A stretch of DNA of 64,000 nt from Clostridiales bacterium (GTDB lineage Bacteria > Bacillota > Clostridia > Christensenellales > Aristaeellaceae), in contig SVHD01000008.1 of NCBI GenBank assembly GCA_015056015.1, forward strand, positions 1 through 64,000. Direction: 5' to 3'. Shown in pieces: positions 44,236-52,345 of the stretch. The notes below the pieces were generated by a model that worked only from the letters and a program-made list of their open reading frames with translations, made no database searches and was not told the origin of the DNA. The translations under genes and the position numbers were made by a program. How positions within the stretch are numbered: position 1 is the stretch's first letter; each line of letters begins with the position of its first letter.

Positions 44236-44969
44236 TCTTCCATCTCCTTGGGCAATGCCTCTACCAGCTCTGTCAGTTCCGCCGGGGTAAATACAAAGGT
44301 GGGCACATCAAAGGAAGGCTCCACAAGCAGCATGGGCGAAAAGAAAAATACCGCATTGCCGTTTTCATCGGCATAATAATCCCGGGTGGCGGCAAATTCC
44401 CATTGGAATTCTTCTTCCGTTACTTCGGGGCGGCAAATGCCTTCCTGCTGCAGCTTTTTGAATTCTTCATAGAGAACAGGCGTCACCGCATCGGAAATCT
44501 GGGCGGAGGAATCCCCCACCATCACCACGCCCCGCAGCGTCAGCGTTTCGCCGATATATTCCCCGGCCACGTCGAATACCTGGGCCTCCAGGGTATATTG
44601 AACCCCCTCTTCGCCCTTGGTCTGGCTGCGCTTTTGCAGAATGGAAAGGAATTTTCCGTTGTTGCAGGTAACGGAAAAATCATGGTTCACCTCATTCTTG
44701 CCGTCAAAGAGCATATCCTTTTCATGGGCAAACATGGGCAGCACCAACTGCAGCATTTCATCCAGCGCCATCTGATAGGTATCGTTGATGGCGGCGGAGG
44801 CATAATCCTCTCCCGTAAGATGGGGATAGGCGTAGGTGAAATGATAGGTCCAATCCTTTTCGGAGGGGAAATAGGCCTCTCCCGCATTGCGCTCCACCTG
44901 CATTTCCCCCAACGCAGTTGGCAGGCACAGCAGAAACGCTGCGCAGATCAAAAGCAGCTTTTTAACCAT
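44232..44969 (-). CDS. secreted DUF3298/RsiV-like protein
   Basis: 245 aa. Signal peptide (LLLICAAFLLCLPTALG). The rest resembles the extracellular DUF4163-DUF3298 module of RsiV and PdaC: TYAYPHLTGEDYASAAIND followed by FYADENGNAVFFFSPM-type closing strands. There is no anti-sigma domain, so it is not a complete RsiV. Start at 44969 with a G-rich GGGGGGC upstream; overlaps its upstream neighbour by 8 nt. Confidence 0.72.
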   Translation of the reverse strand: MVKKLLLICAAFLLCLPTALGEMQVERNAGEAYFPSEKDWTYHFTYAYPHLTGEDYASAAINDTYQMALDEMLQLVLPMFAHEKDMLFDGKNEVNHDFSVTCNNGKFLSILQKRSQTKGEEGVQYTLEAQVFDVAGEYIGETLTLRGVVMVGDSSAQISDAVTPVLYEEFKKLQQEGICRPEVTEEEFQWEFAATRDYYADENGNAVFFFSPMLLVEPSFDVPTFVFTPAELTELVEALPKEMEE

Positions 44970-46029
44970 TGGCAGCCCCCCAGGCAGTAAGGGAATTGCA
45001 GATAAATTCTGCATACAGGGTAAATTCCGCCTGGCGTTCCGGCGGGAATTGCAGCGTCAGCACATAATGCCAATTGACGTCCTGCGGAACCAGATGCAAT
45101 TCATACAGGCCTTCTCCCACCGCGAAAAAATAGGAAAAATCCCTGGCCTCCGTCAATTGCAAACCGGCGGCGTCCTTGCGGAAATTCTGCAGTACGGCGT
45201 CATAATCCCCGGCCGTGGTTTCAAGGGCCTGGATGGTCAGGGTGGCCTCTCCATCCGCCGTCTGCCAAACCATGCAGGCCGGCGCATCCTCGGCCAGGCC
45301 CAGAATGGAAGGAATCAGCACAGAGTATTCAAATTCGGTATTCTCGATGAATTGCCAATCATAGGTCATGCCGTTGAGATAGGTATCGGATAAGGCATAG
45401 CCGCTGATCGTATAGCCAAAGGGCATTTCCGGGGCATATTTCAGCGTCACCTGGGCATTGCAAAGCCAGGTGAGGGCGTCCTCGGGCAGGTTTTCCGCCC
45501 GCTGGCCGTATTCATCGTAATAGGTGAAAAGATCGCAGGAAAGATGCACGGTTTCCCCGTCAAAGGCGGCGGCGTAGATATGCGCGCCCACGGAGGGATT
45601 TTCCATCAGGGGAGAAAGCTCAAAATCCAGCCCGTCCGCCCGCCAGGAAATGCAGGGGCTCAGGGCCGCTTCCCCATGCTGATATTCGCCCCGGGTGAAA
45701 ACCATGGCGTAATATTCGGCAATGGCGGCCTTGGAAAGGGCGGCCCTGCCCTCCAGCAGATCTTCGCCCCCATAGGGCAGGGAAAGATTGAAAAGCCCCA
45801 AGGTCAATACCCCCTCCACCAGGGCCCGGGAGGGATCTTCCTCCTCCTGCAGCACCGGCACATCCTGCAGCACCGCGGCGCCCAGGGCCAATTCCACCAG
45901 GGTGGTCAAATTCAAATCCAGGGTGATTTCCGTGCGCTGAATATCCCGGGTGGGGGCGGCCAGCGCTGCGGAAGATGCGGAAAGAATCAGGCAGGCTGCC
46001 ATCAGCAGCGCCAGCAAACGTTTTTTCAT
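44962..46029 (-). CDS. secreted protein of unknown function
   Basis: 355 aa, not recognised. Signal peptide with an AxA site (LLALLMAACLILSASSAALA). The mature part is mainly beta with acidic patches and no cysteine pairs, repeats or catalytic motifs that I can identify. AAAGGAGGG precedes ATG 46029. Lies between the reductase and DUF3298 genes and overlaps the latter, so the two secreted proteins are likely made together. Confidence 0.7.
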   Translation of the reverse strand: MKKRLLALLMAACLILSASSAALAAPTRDIQRTEITLDLNLTTLVELALGAAVLQDVPVLQEEEDPSRALVEGVLTLGLFNLSLPYGGEDLLEGRAALSKAAIAEYYAMVFTRGEYQHGEAALSPCISWRADGLDFELSPLMENPSVGAHIYAAAFDGETVHLSCDLFTYYDEYGQRAENLPEDALTWLCNAQVTLKYAPEMPFGYTISGYALSDTYLNGMTYDWQFIENTEFEYSVLIPSILGLAEDAPACMVWQTADGEATLTIQALETTAGDYDAVLQNFRKDAAGLQLTEARDFSYFFAVGEGLYELHLVPQDVNWHYVLTLQFPPERQAEFTLYAEFICNSLTAWGAANG

Positions 46030-46049
46030 GGGAAATACCCTCCTTTGTA

Positions 46050-46910
46050 TCATCCGTTATTTTTTTGATCGTCATCCAGCATTTTATTGAGCATCAGGGC
46101 GGCGGCATTGCCATCCCCCACCGCCTTGGCAATCTGATAGGGCGCGCCCTGCAGATCCCCGGCAATGAGCACATGCTTCAGGCTGGTCTGATAGCCATCG
46201 TGAATTTTGATTTTCTGATTCTCGGTTTCCATTTCGGGCATCAGCTGGCTCATGGCCATGGCAGGCCGCAGCACGAAAACCCCGTCATAGGTTTCCGCCC
46301 GCGCCCCGGTTTTGAGCATAATGCCATCTTCCGTTCTTTCCAGGGAAAGGGGCTTTTCCCGGATGCAGCGGATTTTTTCCGTCAGGGCAGAAACATCATG
46401 GGCGCTTTCCACGTAATAATCCAGCTCCGCTGCGATGCCCGCAAGGAAATTGGCCTCTTCCGCCCCTTCTTCCCAGGCGCCGATCACGGCCACCCGTTTT
46501 TCTTTATAAAACATGCCATCGCAGGTGGCGCAATAGCTGACCCCCATGCCCACCAGCTTTTCTTCCCCTTCAATCAGGGCCACCCGGGGAATGCCGGTAG
46601 CGATAATCACGCCCCGGGCGTCAGCAATTTCATTGCCGATCATGGCGGTATAATAATTGCCCATGGGCAAAATGCGCTGCACCAGGTTTTCCCTGGTTTC
46701 GGCCCCGGCGTCCTTCACCTGCTGATGCATCAGGGAAAGCATTTCTTTTCCCGATACCCGGGGAAGCCCGGGATAATTATCCACCCGGGCCGCCTTTTCC
46801 AAAGCGCCGCCCCCGGCATAGGCCAGCAGCACGCTTTTGCCCCGCAGGCGCAGCGTCAGCGCGGCAGAGCAGCCCGCCGGGCCGCCCCCTACAATCAATA
46901 CATCATACAT
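46050..46910 (-). CDS. thioredoxin reductase-like flavoprotein lacking the NADPH motif
   Basis: 286 aa. FAD site IVGGGPAGCSAALTL, redox pair CATC (Cys127, Cys130) in GVSYCATCDG, and closing IAGDLQGAPYQIAKAVGDG. The NADPH-binding loop, usually GGGxSA, reads VIGAWEEGAEE, and no HRR..R motif follows. The same loss is known in ferredoxin-dependent thioredoxin reductases of clostridia, so this enzyme may take electrons from ferredoxin. Six bases separate it from the CNNM gene upstream. Confidence 0.88.
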   Translation of the reverse strand: MYDVLIVGGGPAGCSAALTLRLRGKSVLLAYAGGGALEKAARVDNYPGLPRVSGKEMLSLMHQQVKDAGAETRENLVQRILPMGNYYTAMIGNEIADARGVIIATGIPRVALIEGEEKLVGMGVSYCATCDGMFYKEKRVAVIGAWEEGAEEANFLAGIAAELDYYVESAHDVSALTEKIRCIREKPLSLERTEDGIMLKTGARAETYDGVFVLRPAMAMSQLMPEMETENQKIKIHDGYQTSLKHVLIAGDLQGAPYQIAKAVGDGNAAALMLNKMLDDDQKNNG

Positions 46911-46916
46911 CTGCCC

Positions 46917-48260
46917 TTATTCCTTTTCTTCTTCGTCTTCCTTCTTTTCCAGAACGGTCACGATGGCCCATTCCACCCGGCGATCCAGCATTTCCTCTAC
47001 CCGGATATGCAGCCGGTCATAATCCACCTCGGGATGGGATCCATCCTTGGGAATGGCGGAAAGGCGGCTGAAAATCAATCCGCCCAGGGTATCAAATTCT
47101 TCTTCCTCGGGCAATTCAATTTTCAGCGCATCGCTGATGGTTTCCAGATCGGTGCCGCCGGCAATGCGATAGGTATTTTCATCGATCTTCTGAATATCCT
47201 GGGGCGTGGCAGGATCATATTCATCATAAATATTGCCCACGATTTCTTCCAGCAGATCTTCCATGGTAATCAGCCCGGCGGTGCCGCCGTATTCATCCAC
47301 CACCATGGCCAGATGGATTTTTTTCTTCTGCATATCCCGGAAAAGCACATCGGTGCGCACGGATTCGGGCACGAAATAGGCCGGGCGCAAAATATCCTTG
47401 AGCTGCACCTGATCATTCTGGGAAAGGGCCAGCAGAAAATCTCTTGTGGTGACGGTGCCCTTGATATCATCCATATCTTCGCCATACACCGGGAAGCGGG
47501 AAAGGCCGCTTTCGGTAATGATCCGGATAATATCCTCCGTGGTTTCTTCCATCTGCAGGGCAGTCACATCGGTGCGGTGGGTCATGCATTCCCCGGCGGT
47601 CATATCATTGAATTCAAAAATATTTTCAATCATATCCCGGGCTTCTTCCTCGATGGCGCCGTTTTCCTCGCCCATATCCATCATCATGCGGATTTCATCC
47701 TCGGTCACATTTTCCTCTTCCGTTTTGGGATCAATGCCCATCAGGCGAAGAACGGCATTGACGGATTTGGTCAGAAACCAAACGATGGGCCGAACCACCG
47801 TGGCCACGCCCCCGATCACGCCGCATACGCCCCGGGCGATGCTCTCGGGCTTTTTCATGGCCACCCGCTTGGGCACCAATTCCCCCAGCACCAGCGTGAA
47901 ATAGGAAAGGATCAGGGTGATCAGAATTACGCACAAAGTATTGAGGGTGGAGGCGGGAAGGGCTGTAAATCCCCATTTGTTCACGATCATATCCACCAAG
48001 GGATCGGAAAAATTATCCGCAGCAAAGGCGCTGCCCAGGAAACCGGCCAAAGTAATGGCAATCTGGATGGTGGAAAGAAAGCCGGAGGGCTCCAGCACCA
48101 TGGAAAGCAGCTTTCCCGCCTTCTTATCCCCTTCTTCCATCTGCCTGCGCAGCTTATTTTCATTCAGGGATACGATGGCGATTTCCGCCGCCGCAAAAAA
48201 GGCATTGATTGCAATCAGTATCACCTGTAACGTTAATAGCGCGCCTATCGGGGTATCCAA
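46917..48260 (-). CDS. CNNM/CorC (hemolysin-like) membrane transporter
   Basis: 447 aa. Domains in order: DUF21/CNNM membrane domain with four helices (about 1-190, ALLTLQVILIAINAFFAAAE and LVLGELVPKR), a CBS pair (MTHRTDVTALQ.. and DILRPAYFVPES..), and the CorC_HlyC domain (residues 340-430). Family members move magnesium or other cations or regulate their efflux. A TG-extended -10 (TGCTATAAT) lies upstream. First gene of the six-gene operon. Confidence 0.92.
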   Translation of the reverse strand: MDTPIGALLTLQVILIAINAFFAAAEIAIVSLNENKLRRQMEEGDKKAGKLLSMVLEPSGFLSTIQIAITLAGFLGSAFAADNFSDPLVDMIVNKWGFTALPASTLNTLCVILITLILSYFTLVLGELVPKRVAMKKPESIARGVCGVIGGVATVVRPIVWFLTKSVNAVLRLMGIDPKTEEENVTEDEIRMMMDMGEENGAIEEEARDMIENIFEFNDMTAGECMTHRTDVTALQMEETTEDIIRIITESGLSRFPVYGEDMDDIKGTVTTRDFLLALSQNDQVQLKDILRPAYFVPESVRTDVLFRDMQKKKIHLAMVVDEYGGTAGLITMEDLLEEIVGNIYDEYDPATPQDIQKIDENTYRIAGGTDLETISDALKIELPEEEEFDTLGGLIFSRLSAIPKDGSHPEVDYDRLHIRVEEMLDRRVEWAIVTVLEKKEDEEEKE

Positions 48261-48373
48261 TGTATTTTCCTCCTTCGTTTTGCCCGTTTTTCCGGGCAGG
48301 AGCGGCTCTTTTCCCGGAAATCATCCCGGCAGAAACAGGGGAACCGCCATTTGTATCCACGTTTCCAATTTTC

Positions 48374-48382
48374 ATTATAGCA
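48374..48382 (-). promoter_or_regulatory. extended -10 promoter of the CNNM operon
   Basis: On the minus strand TGCTATAAT, about 115 nt before the CNNM start; the -35 region is weak. Confidence 0.55.
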
Positions 48383-48444
48383 CAGAAAAGCCACGAATTC
48401 CACATAAAATTGAAAAGAATTTGTAACATTTCTTCTTTCGTTTA

Positions 48445-48473
48445 TTGTCCGCCCGGGCGGGATATGGTATACT
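48445..48473 (+). promoter_or_regulatory. promoter of the TetM-like gene with a palindrome in the spacer
   Basis: TTGTCC (48445-48450), 17-bp spacer, TATACT (48468-48473), with TGG just before the -10. The perfect palindrome CCGCCCGGGCGG (48449-48460) overlaps the -35 box and spacer and could be a repressor site. Confidence 0.7.
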
Positions 48474-48508
48474 GAAGAAGGAATAATTGGGGAAAGGAAG
48501 CGGGCCAA

Positions 48509-50413
48509 ATGCGGAATATTGCCATCTTTGCCCATGTGGACGCCGGGAAAACCACCCTGAGCGAGCAATTGCTCTCCCACGCCGGGGCTATCCGCACCCG
48601 GGGCGCGGTGGATCATGGCACCGCCCATACCGATCGGCTGCCGGTGGAAAAGCGCCGGGGCATATCGGTGCAATCTTCCTGCGCCCATTTTTCCTGGCAG
48701 GGAGAAAAAATCAATCTGATCGATACCCCCGGCCATGCGGATTTTGCCGCCGAGGTGGAGCGTTCCCTCTGGGCGCCGGACGGGGCCATTCTGGTGATTT
48801 CCGCGGTGGAGGGCGTGCAGCCCCAGACCGAGGCCCTTTTCCGCGCTTTGCAGCAGGCATGCATTCCCACCCTGCTTTTTATCAATAAAATTGACCGGGA
48901 AGGAGCGGATGCGAACGCCGCCCTGGCCTCCTTCCGCTCCATTCTGCATCCCGCTGCCGCATTTCTGGATGATGGGGAAGGGATGATGGCCCTGATTGCC
49001 GAAGGGGATGATCAGGCGGCGGAGGATTATTTAAACGGCGTGATCTATGAAAAAGAAGTACTATATGCCCGCATTCGCGCCGCCATGAAGGAAATGGCCC
49101 TTTTCCCGGCTCTGTGCGGCTCTGCCCTGCGGGATGAGGGCGTGCCGGCGCTTTTGCAGGCCATTCTGGATTTATTGCCGCCCCCCTTCGGAAAGAGCGA
49201 AGACCCCTTATGCGCCATTGTCTACGCCGCCAGCCAGGATCCCCTGCTGGGCCGCGGCGCTCACATCCGGGTATTTTCCGGCGTTTTGCAGAATCGGGAC
49301 GCCCTGAATATCGGAAACAGCCAGAAAAAAATCACCCAGATCCGTCTCTGGTCTCCCGATGGCCGGGGCCAGGATACGGGCAAATTGGAAGCCGGGGATA
49401 TCGGCGTGGTATACGGCCTGCAGGAAACGAAAATCGGCGCCGTGATCGGGGATGAAAGCCTGCTGCCCCGGCCCATGCAATTGGGCCTTTTGCGGGAGCC
49501 CCTGCTCTCCGCCAAAATCACCCCGGAAAACCCGGAAAAAGAAAAGGAAATGCAAAAAGCCCTGTTCGAGCTGGCGGGGGAGGATCCCCTGCTTTCGGTG
49601 GCCTACAGCGAAGAAACCAAAGAAACCACCCTGCGGGCCATGGGCAAAATGCAATTGGAAATTCTGGAGGAAACCCTGCGCACCCGTTTTTCCCTGCCCT
49701 GCCGTTTTGATCCGCCCCAGCTGATTTACCGGGAAACGGTGCTGGCCCCCTGCGAAGGCTTTGTGGCCTATACCATGCCCAAGCCCTGCTGGGCGGTAAT
49801 CAAAGTGCTCATTGAGCCCCTTCCCCGGGGCAGCGGGGTGGAATTTCAATCCATCGTGGCGCCCCGGGATATTCTGCCCCGGTATCAGCATCAGGTGGAA
49901 AAGGCCATTCCCCTGGCCCTGCGCCAGGGCATGATGGGCTGGCAGGTCACCGATGTGCGCATCACCTTAATCGACGGCAATCATCATGAAATCCACACCC
50001 ACCCCCTGGATTTCATCGTGGCCACCCCCATGGCGGTAATGGATGGCCTGCGCCGGGGCGGCACCCGATTGCTGGAGCCCCTGCTGGAAGCCCATTTCAC
50101 CATCCCGGAGGATTGCGCCGGCCGGGTGATGAGCGATATCATCCGCATGCGGGGGCAGATGGAATCCTCCCAGCGATCGGGGGATATGATGCGCATCCGG
50201 GCCCTTTTGCCCGCCGCCACCTCCCTTTCCTATTCCGATACGCTTTTGCAATTGACCGGCGGCCGGGGCGGCATGCACACCCGGCTCATCGGCTATCAGG
50301 ATGCGCCGGAGGATACCGTGGCCGTTATGCCAAGGCGGGGCGTGAATCCCCTGGATACGGCCAAATATATTCTGGCGGCCCGCAGCGCCCTGGAGGGCGA
50401 AATTTTCGATTGA
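48509..50413 (+). CDS. TetM/TetO-like translation factor GTPase
   Basis: 634 aa, the length of ribosomal protection proteins. GTPase motifs: AHVDAGKTTL (G1), RGISV (G2), DTPGHADF (G3), NKIDR (G4). EF-G-like domains II-V follow. It belongs to the EF-G/TetM branch, but the genomic setting (no mobile genes, native codon use) suggests a housekeeping paralogue, not acquired tetracycline resistance. A start with GGAAAGGAAG about 8 nt upstream. Resistance is possible but unproven. Confidence 0.85.
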   Translation: MRNIAIFAHVDAGKTTLSEQLLSHAGAIRTRGAVDHGTAHTDRLPVEKRRGISVQSSCAHFSWQGEKINLIDTPGHADFAAEVERSLWAPDGAILVISAVEGVQPQTEALFRALQQACIPTLLFINKIDREGADANAALASFRSILHPAAAFLDDGEGMMALIAEGDDQAAEDYLNGVIYEKEVLYARIRAAMKEMALFPALCGSALRDEGVPALLQAILDLLPPPFGKSEDPLCAIVYAASQDPLLGRGAHIRVFSGVLQNRDALNIGNSQKKITQIRLWSPDGRGQDTGKLEAGDIGVVYGLQETKIGAVIGDESLLPRPMQLGLLREPLLSAKITPENPEKEKEMQKALFELAGEDPLLSVAYSEETKETTLRAMGKMQLEILEETLRTRFSLPCRFDPPQLIYRETVLAPCEGFVAYTMPKPCWAVIKVLIEPLPRGSGVEFQSIVAPRDILPRYQHQVEKAIPLALRQGMMGWQVTDVRITLIDGNHHEIHTHPLDFIVATPMAVMDGLRRGGTRLLEPLLEAHFTIPEDCAGRVMSDIIRMRGQMESSQRSGDMMRIRALLPAATSLSYSDTLLQLTGGRGGMHTRLIGYQDAPEDTVAVMPRRGVNPLDTAKYILAARSALEGEIFD

Positions 50414-50441
50414 TATTATTTTAGAAAGCCGGTGGATTTTC

Positions 50442-51065
50442 ATGAAAGAAATGGCTGTCTCCTCCCAGGAAACCTATCTGGCCCTGGCCCGGAAAGAAAA
50501 AAATCCCGTCAAAAAGCAGGTGCTTCTTGCCCAGGCGGAGCGCATTGCCCCGGATGATCTTGCCGTGCAGAAGGAATTGCTGATGCTGGGGGATTTATAC
50601 AGGCGGGATGGAAAAAATCCCGATCCCCGGCTGATCAAATGCTATCTTTTCCATATTTTTGAGCATCCCGAATCCCATGATGAGCAGGAACAGGAGCACA
50701 TGGCCCGGGAGATTTTCGATCATCCCCGGCTGCAGCGCTGTCTTGCCCTTTCCCCCGCGCCCCAGGAATTCATGAAGGAATATCTTCATGATCTTTCCGA
50801 CGCCTACATTGAAATGTTCATCCGCAATGAGCGGGCCCATGTGCCCTCGCTCTTTGGCTTTGTGCCGCCCCGGCGGCTGGTAAAATTTCTGTCCCTGCCG
50901 GCGGCGGATGTGATCCGGAATATTTTCCTTTGTCCCTTCCTTGCGGAAAATGAGCAATCCCTGCTTGCCGGGGCCTTTTACCGGGCATTCTATCAATATG
51001 TAAACGGCCATACCGAAAATCTGGATGAAGCATTGGGCGAAGAAATCCGCGCCCTGATTCAATGA
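50442..51065 (+). CDS. helical protein of unknown function
   Basis: 207 aa, cytoplasmic and almost all helical. The start (ETYLALARKEKNPVKKQVLL then AERIAPDDLAVQKELLMLGD) resembles TPR-like helical pairs; no catalytic motif is seen. The ribosome binding site is weak. It ends with ATGA overlap into the next gene, so it is part of a small operon with the two membrane proteins that follow. Confidence 0.75.
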   Translation: MKEMAVSSQETYLALARKEKNPVKKQVLLAQAERIAPDDLAVQKELLMLGDLYRRDGKNPDPRLIKCYLFHIFEHPESHDEQEQEHMAREIFDHPRLQRCLALSPAPQEFMKEYLHDLSDAYIEMFIRNERAHVPSLFGFVPPRRLVKFLSLPAADVIRNIFLCPFLAENEQSLLAGAFYRAFYQYVNGHTENLDEALGEEIRALIQ

Positions 51066-51439
51066 GCGCCGGGAAAAGGGCCTGCCTTTGGTTTGGCCTG
51101 CTGGTGATTTTTTCCCTGCTTTTGCAATTGCTCGGTTTTCTTTTCGGACAAATTCCCGGGGAAGCAGGCGCGCTTTTCTATCTTTTGCATCTGTATCTTG
51201 TTTTACCCCTGGGGGCAATCATTTTTCCCTTTCTGGCGGGAAAAAGGGGGGTGCATCCCCTGGCCGCCTTTTTCCCGGTAGGGGGCTGCCTGCTTTTGCT
51301 TCCGGTGTATCACAGCCCCGGCGTCGGGCTGCTTTGTCTGCTCCTTTCCCTGGTGGCTTCCGTTGCCGCCCAGGAATGGGAAAAGCAGAAAAATCACAAG
51401 AAAGGATCCCATCATGGCACAGCAAAACGAAAAAAATAG
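51062..51439 (+). CDS. small multi-pass membrane protein
   Basis: 125 aa with four hydrophobic stretches (WFGLLVIFSLLLQLLGFLF, YLLHLYLVLPLGAIIFPFL, PLAAFFPVGGCLLLLP, VGLLCLLLSLVASVAA) and a basic tail. Not recognised. Its start overlaps the preceding stop, and its 3' end overlaps the next gene's start by about 26 nt. Confidence 0.72.
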   Translation: MSAGKRACLWFGLLVIFSLLLQLLGFLFGQIPGEAGALFYLLHLYLVLPLGAIIFPFLAGKRGVHPLAAFFPVGGCLLLLPVYHSPGVGLLCLLLSLVASVAAQEWEKQKNHKKGSHHGTAKRKK

Positions 51440-51992
51440 CCTCCTGATGCGCATCAAGCGGCTATTCAGCGGGCTTACCAGTCTGGTTCTGGCCCTGGTT
51501 CTGGTGGCGGTCATTTATGTGGCGGCGGTGCTTTTGCATGCCCCGGAGGGACATGAGCAAAACGCCTGGGTGGTAGAGGAAGAAGAAAACGCCGTCACGC
51601 CCCTGCAGGCCGCCTCCTCATCGGATGTGCAATCCCTTGCCCGGCTCTTTGGCGCGCCCCTGCCCGCCTATTCCGGCCAGGCGCCCTCCGGCGAGGCCCG
51701 CAATACCCGGCATGACGGCCAGGCCGTCCGGCAAATCACTCTATCCTACCCCGGCCTTATCATCACTGCCGTGCGCCCCGCTTCCGCCGCGCCCCTGCTT
51801 TTACGGGATGAGCTTATCGTTCAATCCCGCAGCGATCTGACGGTGATGAATCTGCCCGCCGTCCTGGCCGGCAAGGGCACCAGCCATTGCCTCTATTTTT
51901 CCAGCGAATTTGCCGCTTATTCCGTCTACGCCCCCAACGCCGCCGAGGAAGAATTCCTCGCCGCCGTCAGCCGGATCACGCAGGTGAGGTGA
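51414..51992 (+). CDS. single-pass membrane protein of unknown function
   Basis: 192 aa. Short basic inside segment, one helix (LTSLVLALVLVAVIYVAAVL), then an outside domain of about 150 residues without clear motifs. AAAGGATCC lies upstream of ATG 51414; the track extension runs into the neighbour. Last gene before the repeat-rich gap. Confidence 0.7.
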   Translation: MAQQNEKNSLLMRIKRLFSGLTSLVLALVLVAVIYVAAVLLHAPEGHEQNAWVVEEEENAVTPLQAASSSDVQSLARLFGAPLPAYSGQAPSGEARNTRHDGQAVRQITLSYPGLIITAVRPASAAPLLLRDELIVQSRSDLTVMNLPAVLAGKGTSHCLYFSSEFAAYSVYAPNAAEEEFLAAVSRITQVR

Positions 51993-52026
51993 GCGGGGGA
52001 ATAATTGCGGGAGATTGAGAGATATT

Positions 52027-52176
52027 GCGGGAGGGGGATTCTCAGGAACAAACCCCTTGAGGGTTTGTGACGCGGCATGCGTCAATACTGCAGACGCAGA
52101 GAGCATGCGCAAACGAAGTGCAGGGCATGCGATTCTTTTTCAAAGAATCCCCCTCCCGCACCCTCCCCAAGAAAGC
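52027..52176 (+). repeat. palindromic element copy h, split by an 88-bp insertion
   Basis: Left arm GCGGGAGGGGGATTCT (52027-52042) and right arm AGAATCCCCCTCCCGC (52144-52159), followed by ACCCTCCCCAAGAAAGC. Between them 88 bp (52043-52130) are bounded by GATTCT on both sides (52037-52042, 52131-52136). The insert contains ACAAACCC/GGGTTTGT and GCATGC palindromes. Confidence 0.8.
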
Positions 52177-52340
52177 CATTCTGGATTTTTCTTGGGGAGG
52201 TTTTATTTTATTGATTCCCAGTAAAGCAAAAAGGCCCAGTAAAGCAAAAAGGCTGCAAACAAAGTTAAGCAGCCTCTTCGTGCCCCAGGAAAGCCATTCT
52301 GGATTTTTCCCGGGGTTTTTATTTATTGGTTGCCAGTGGC
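52172..52340 (+). repeat. duplicated repeat tails and an 18-bp tandem duplication
   Basis: AAAGCCATTCTGGATTTTTC occurs at about 52173 and 52291, each followed by a GGGG..TTTTATTTATTG segment, and CAGTAAAGCAAAAAGGC is directly repeated at about 52219. The 353-bp gap 51993-52345 holds these repeats and no gene. Confidence 0.75.
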
Positions 52341-52345
52341 GCAGT

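Noticed and set aside
45975-48230. 751-aa + strand ORF
   Set aside because: Shadow of the reductase and CNNM genes.
48509-50413. Acquired tetracycline resistance gene
   Set aside because: No mobile flanks and codon use like its neighbours; kept as a TetM-like factor of unknown phenotype.
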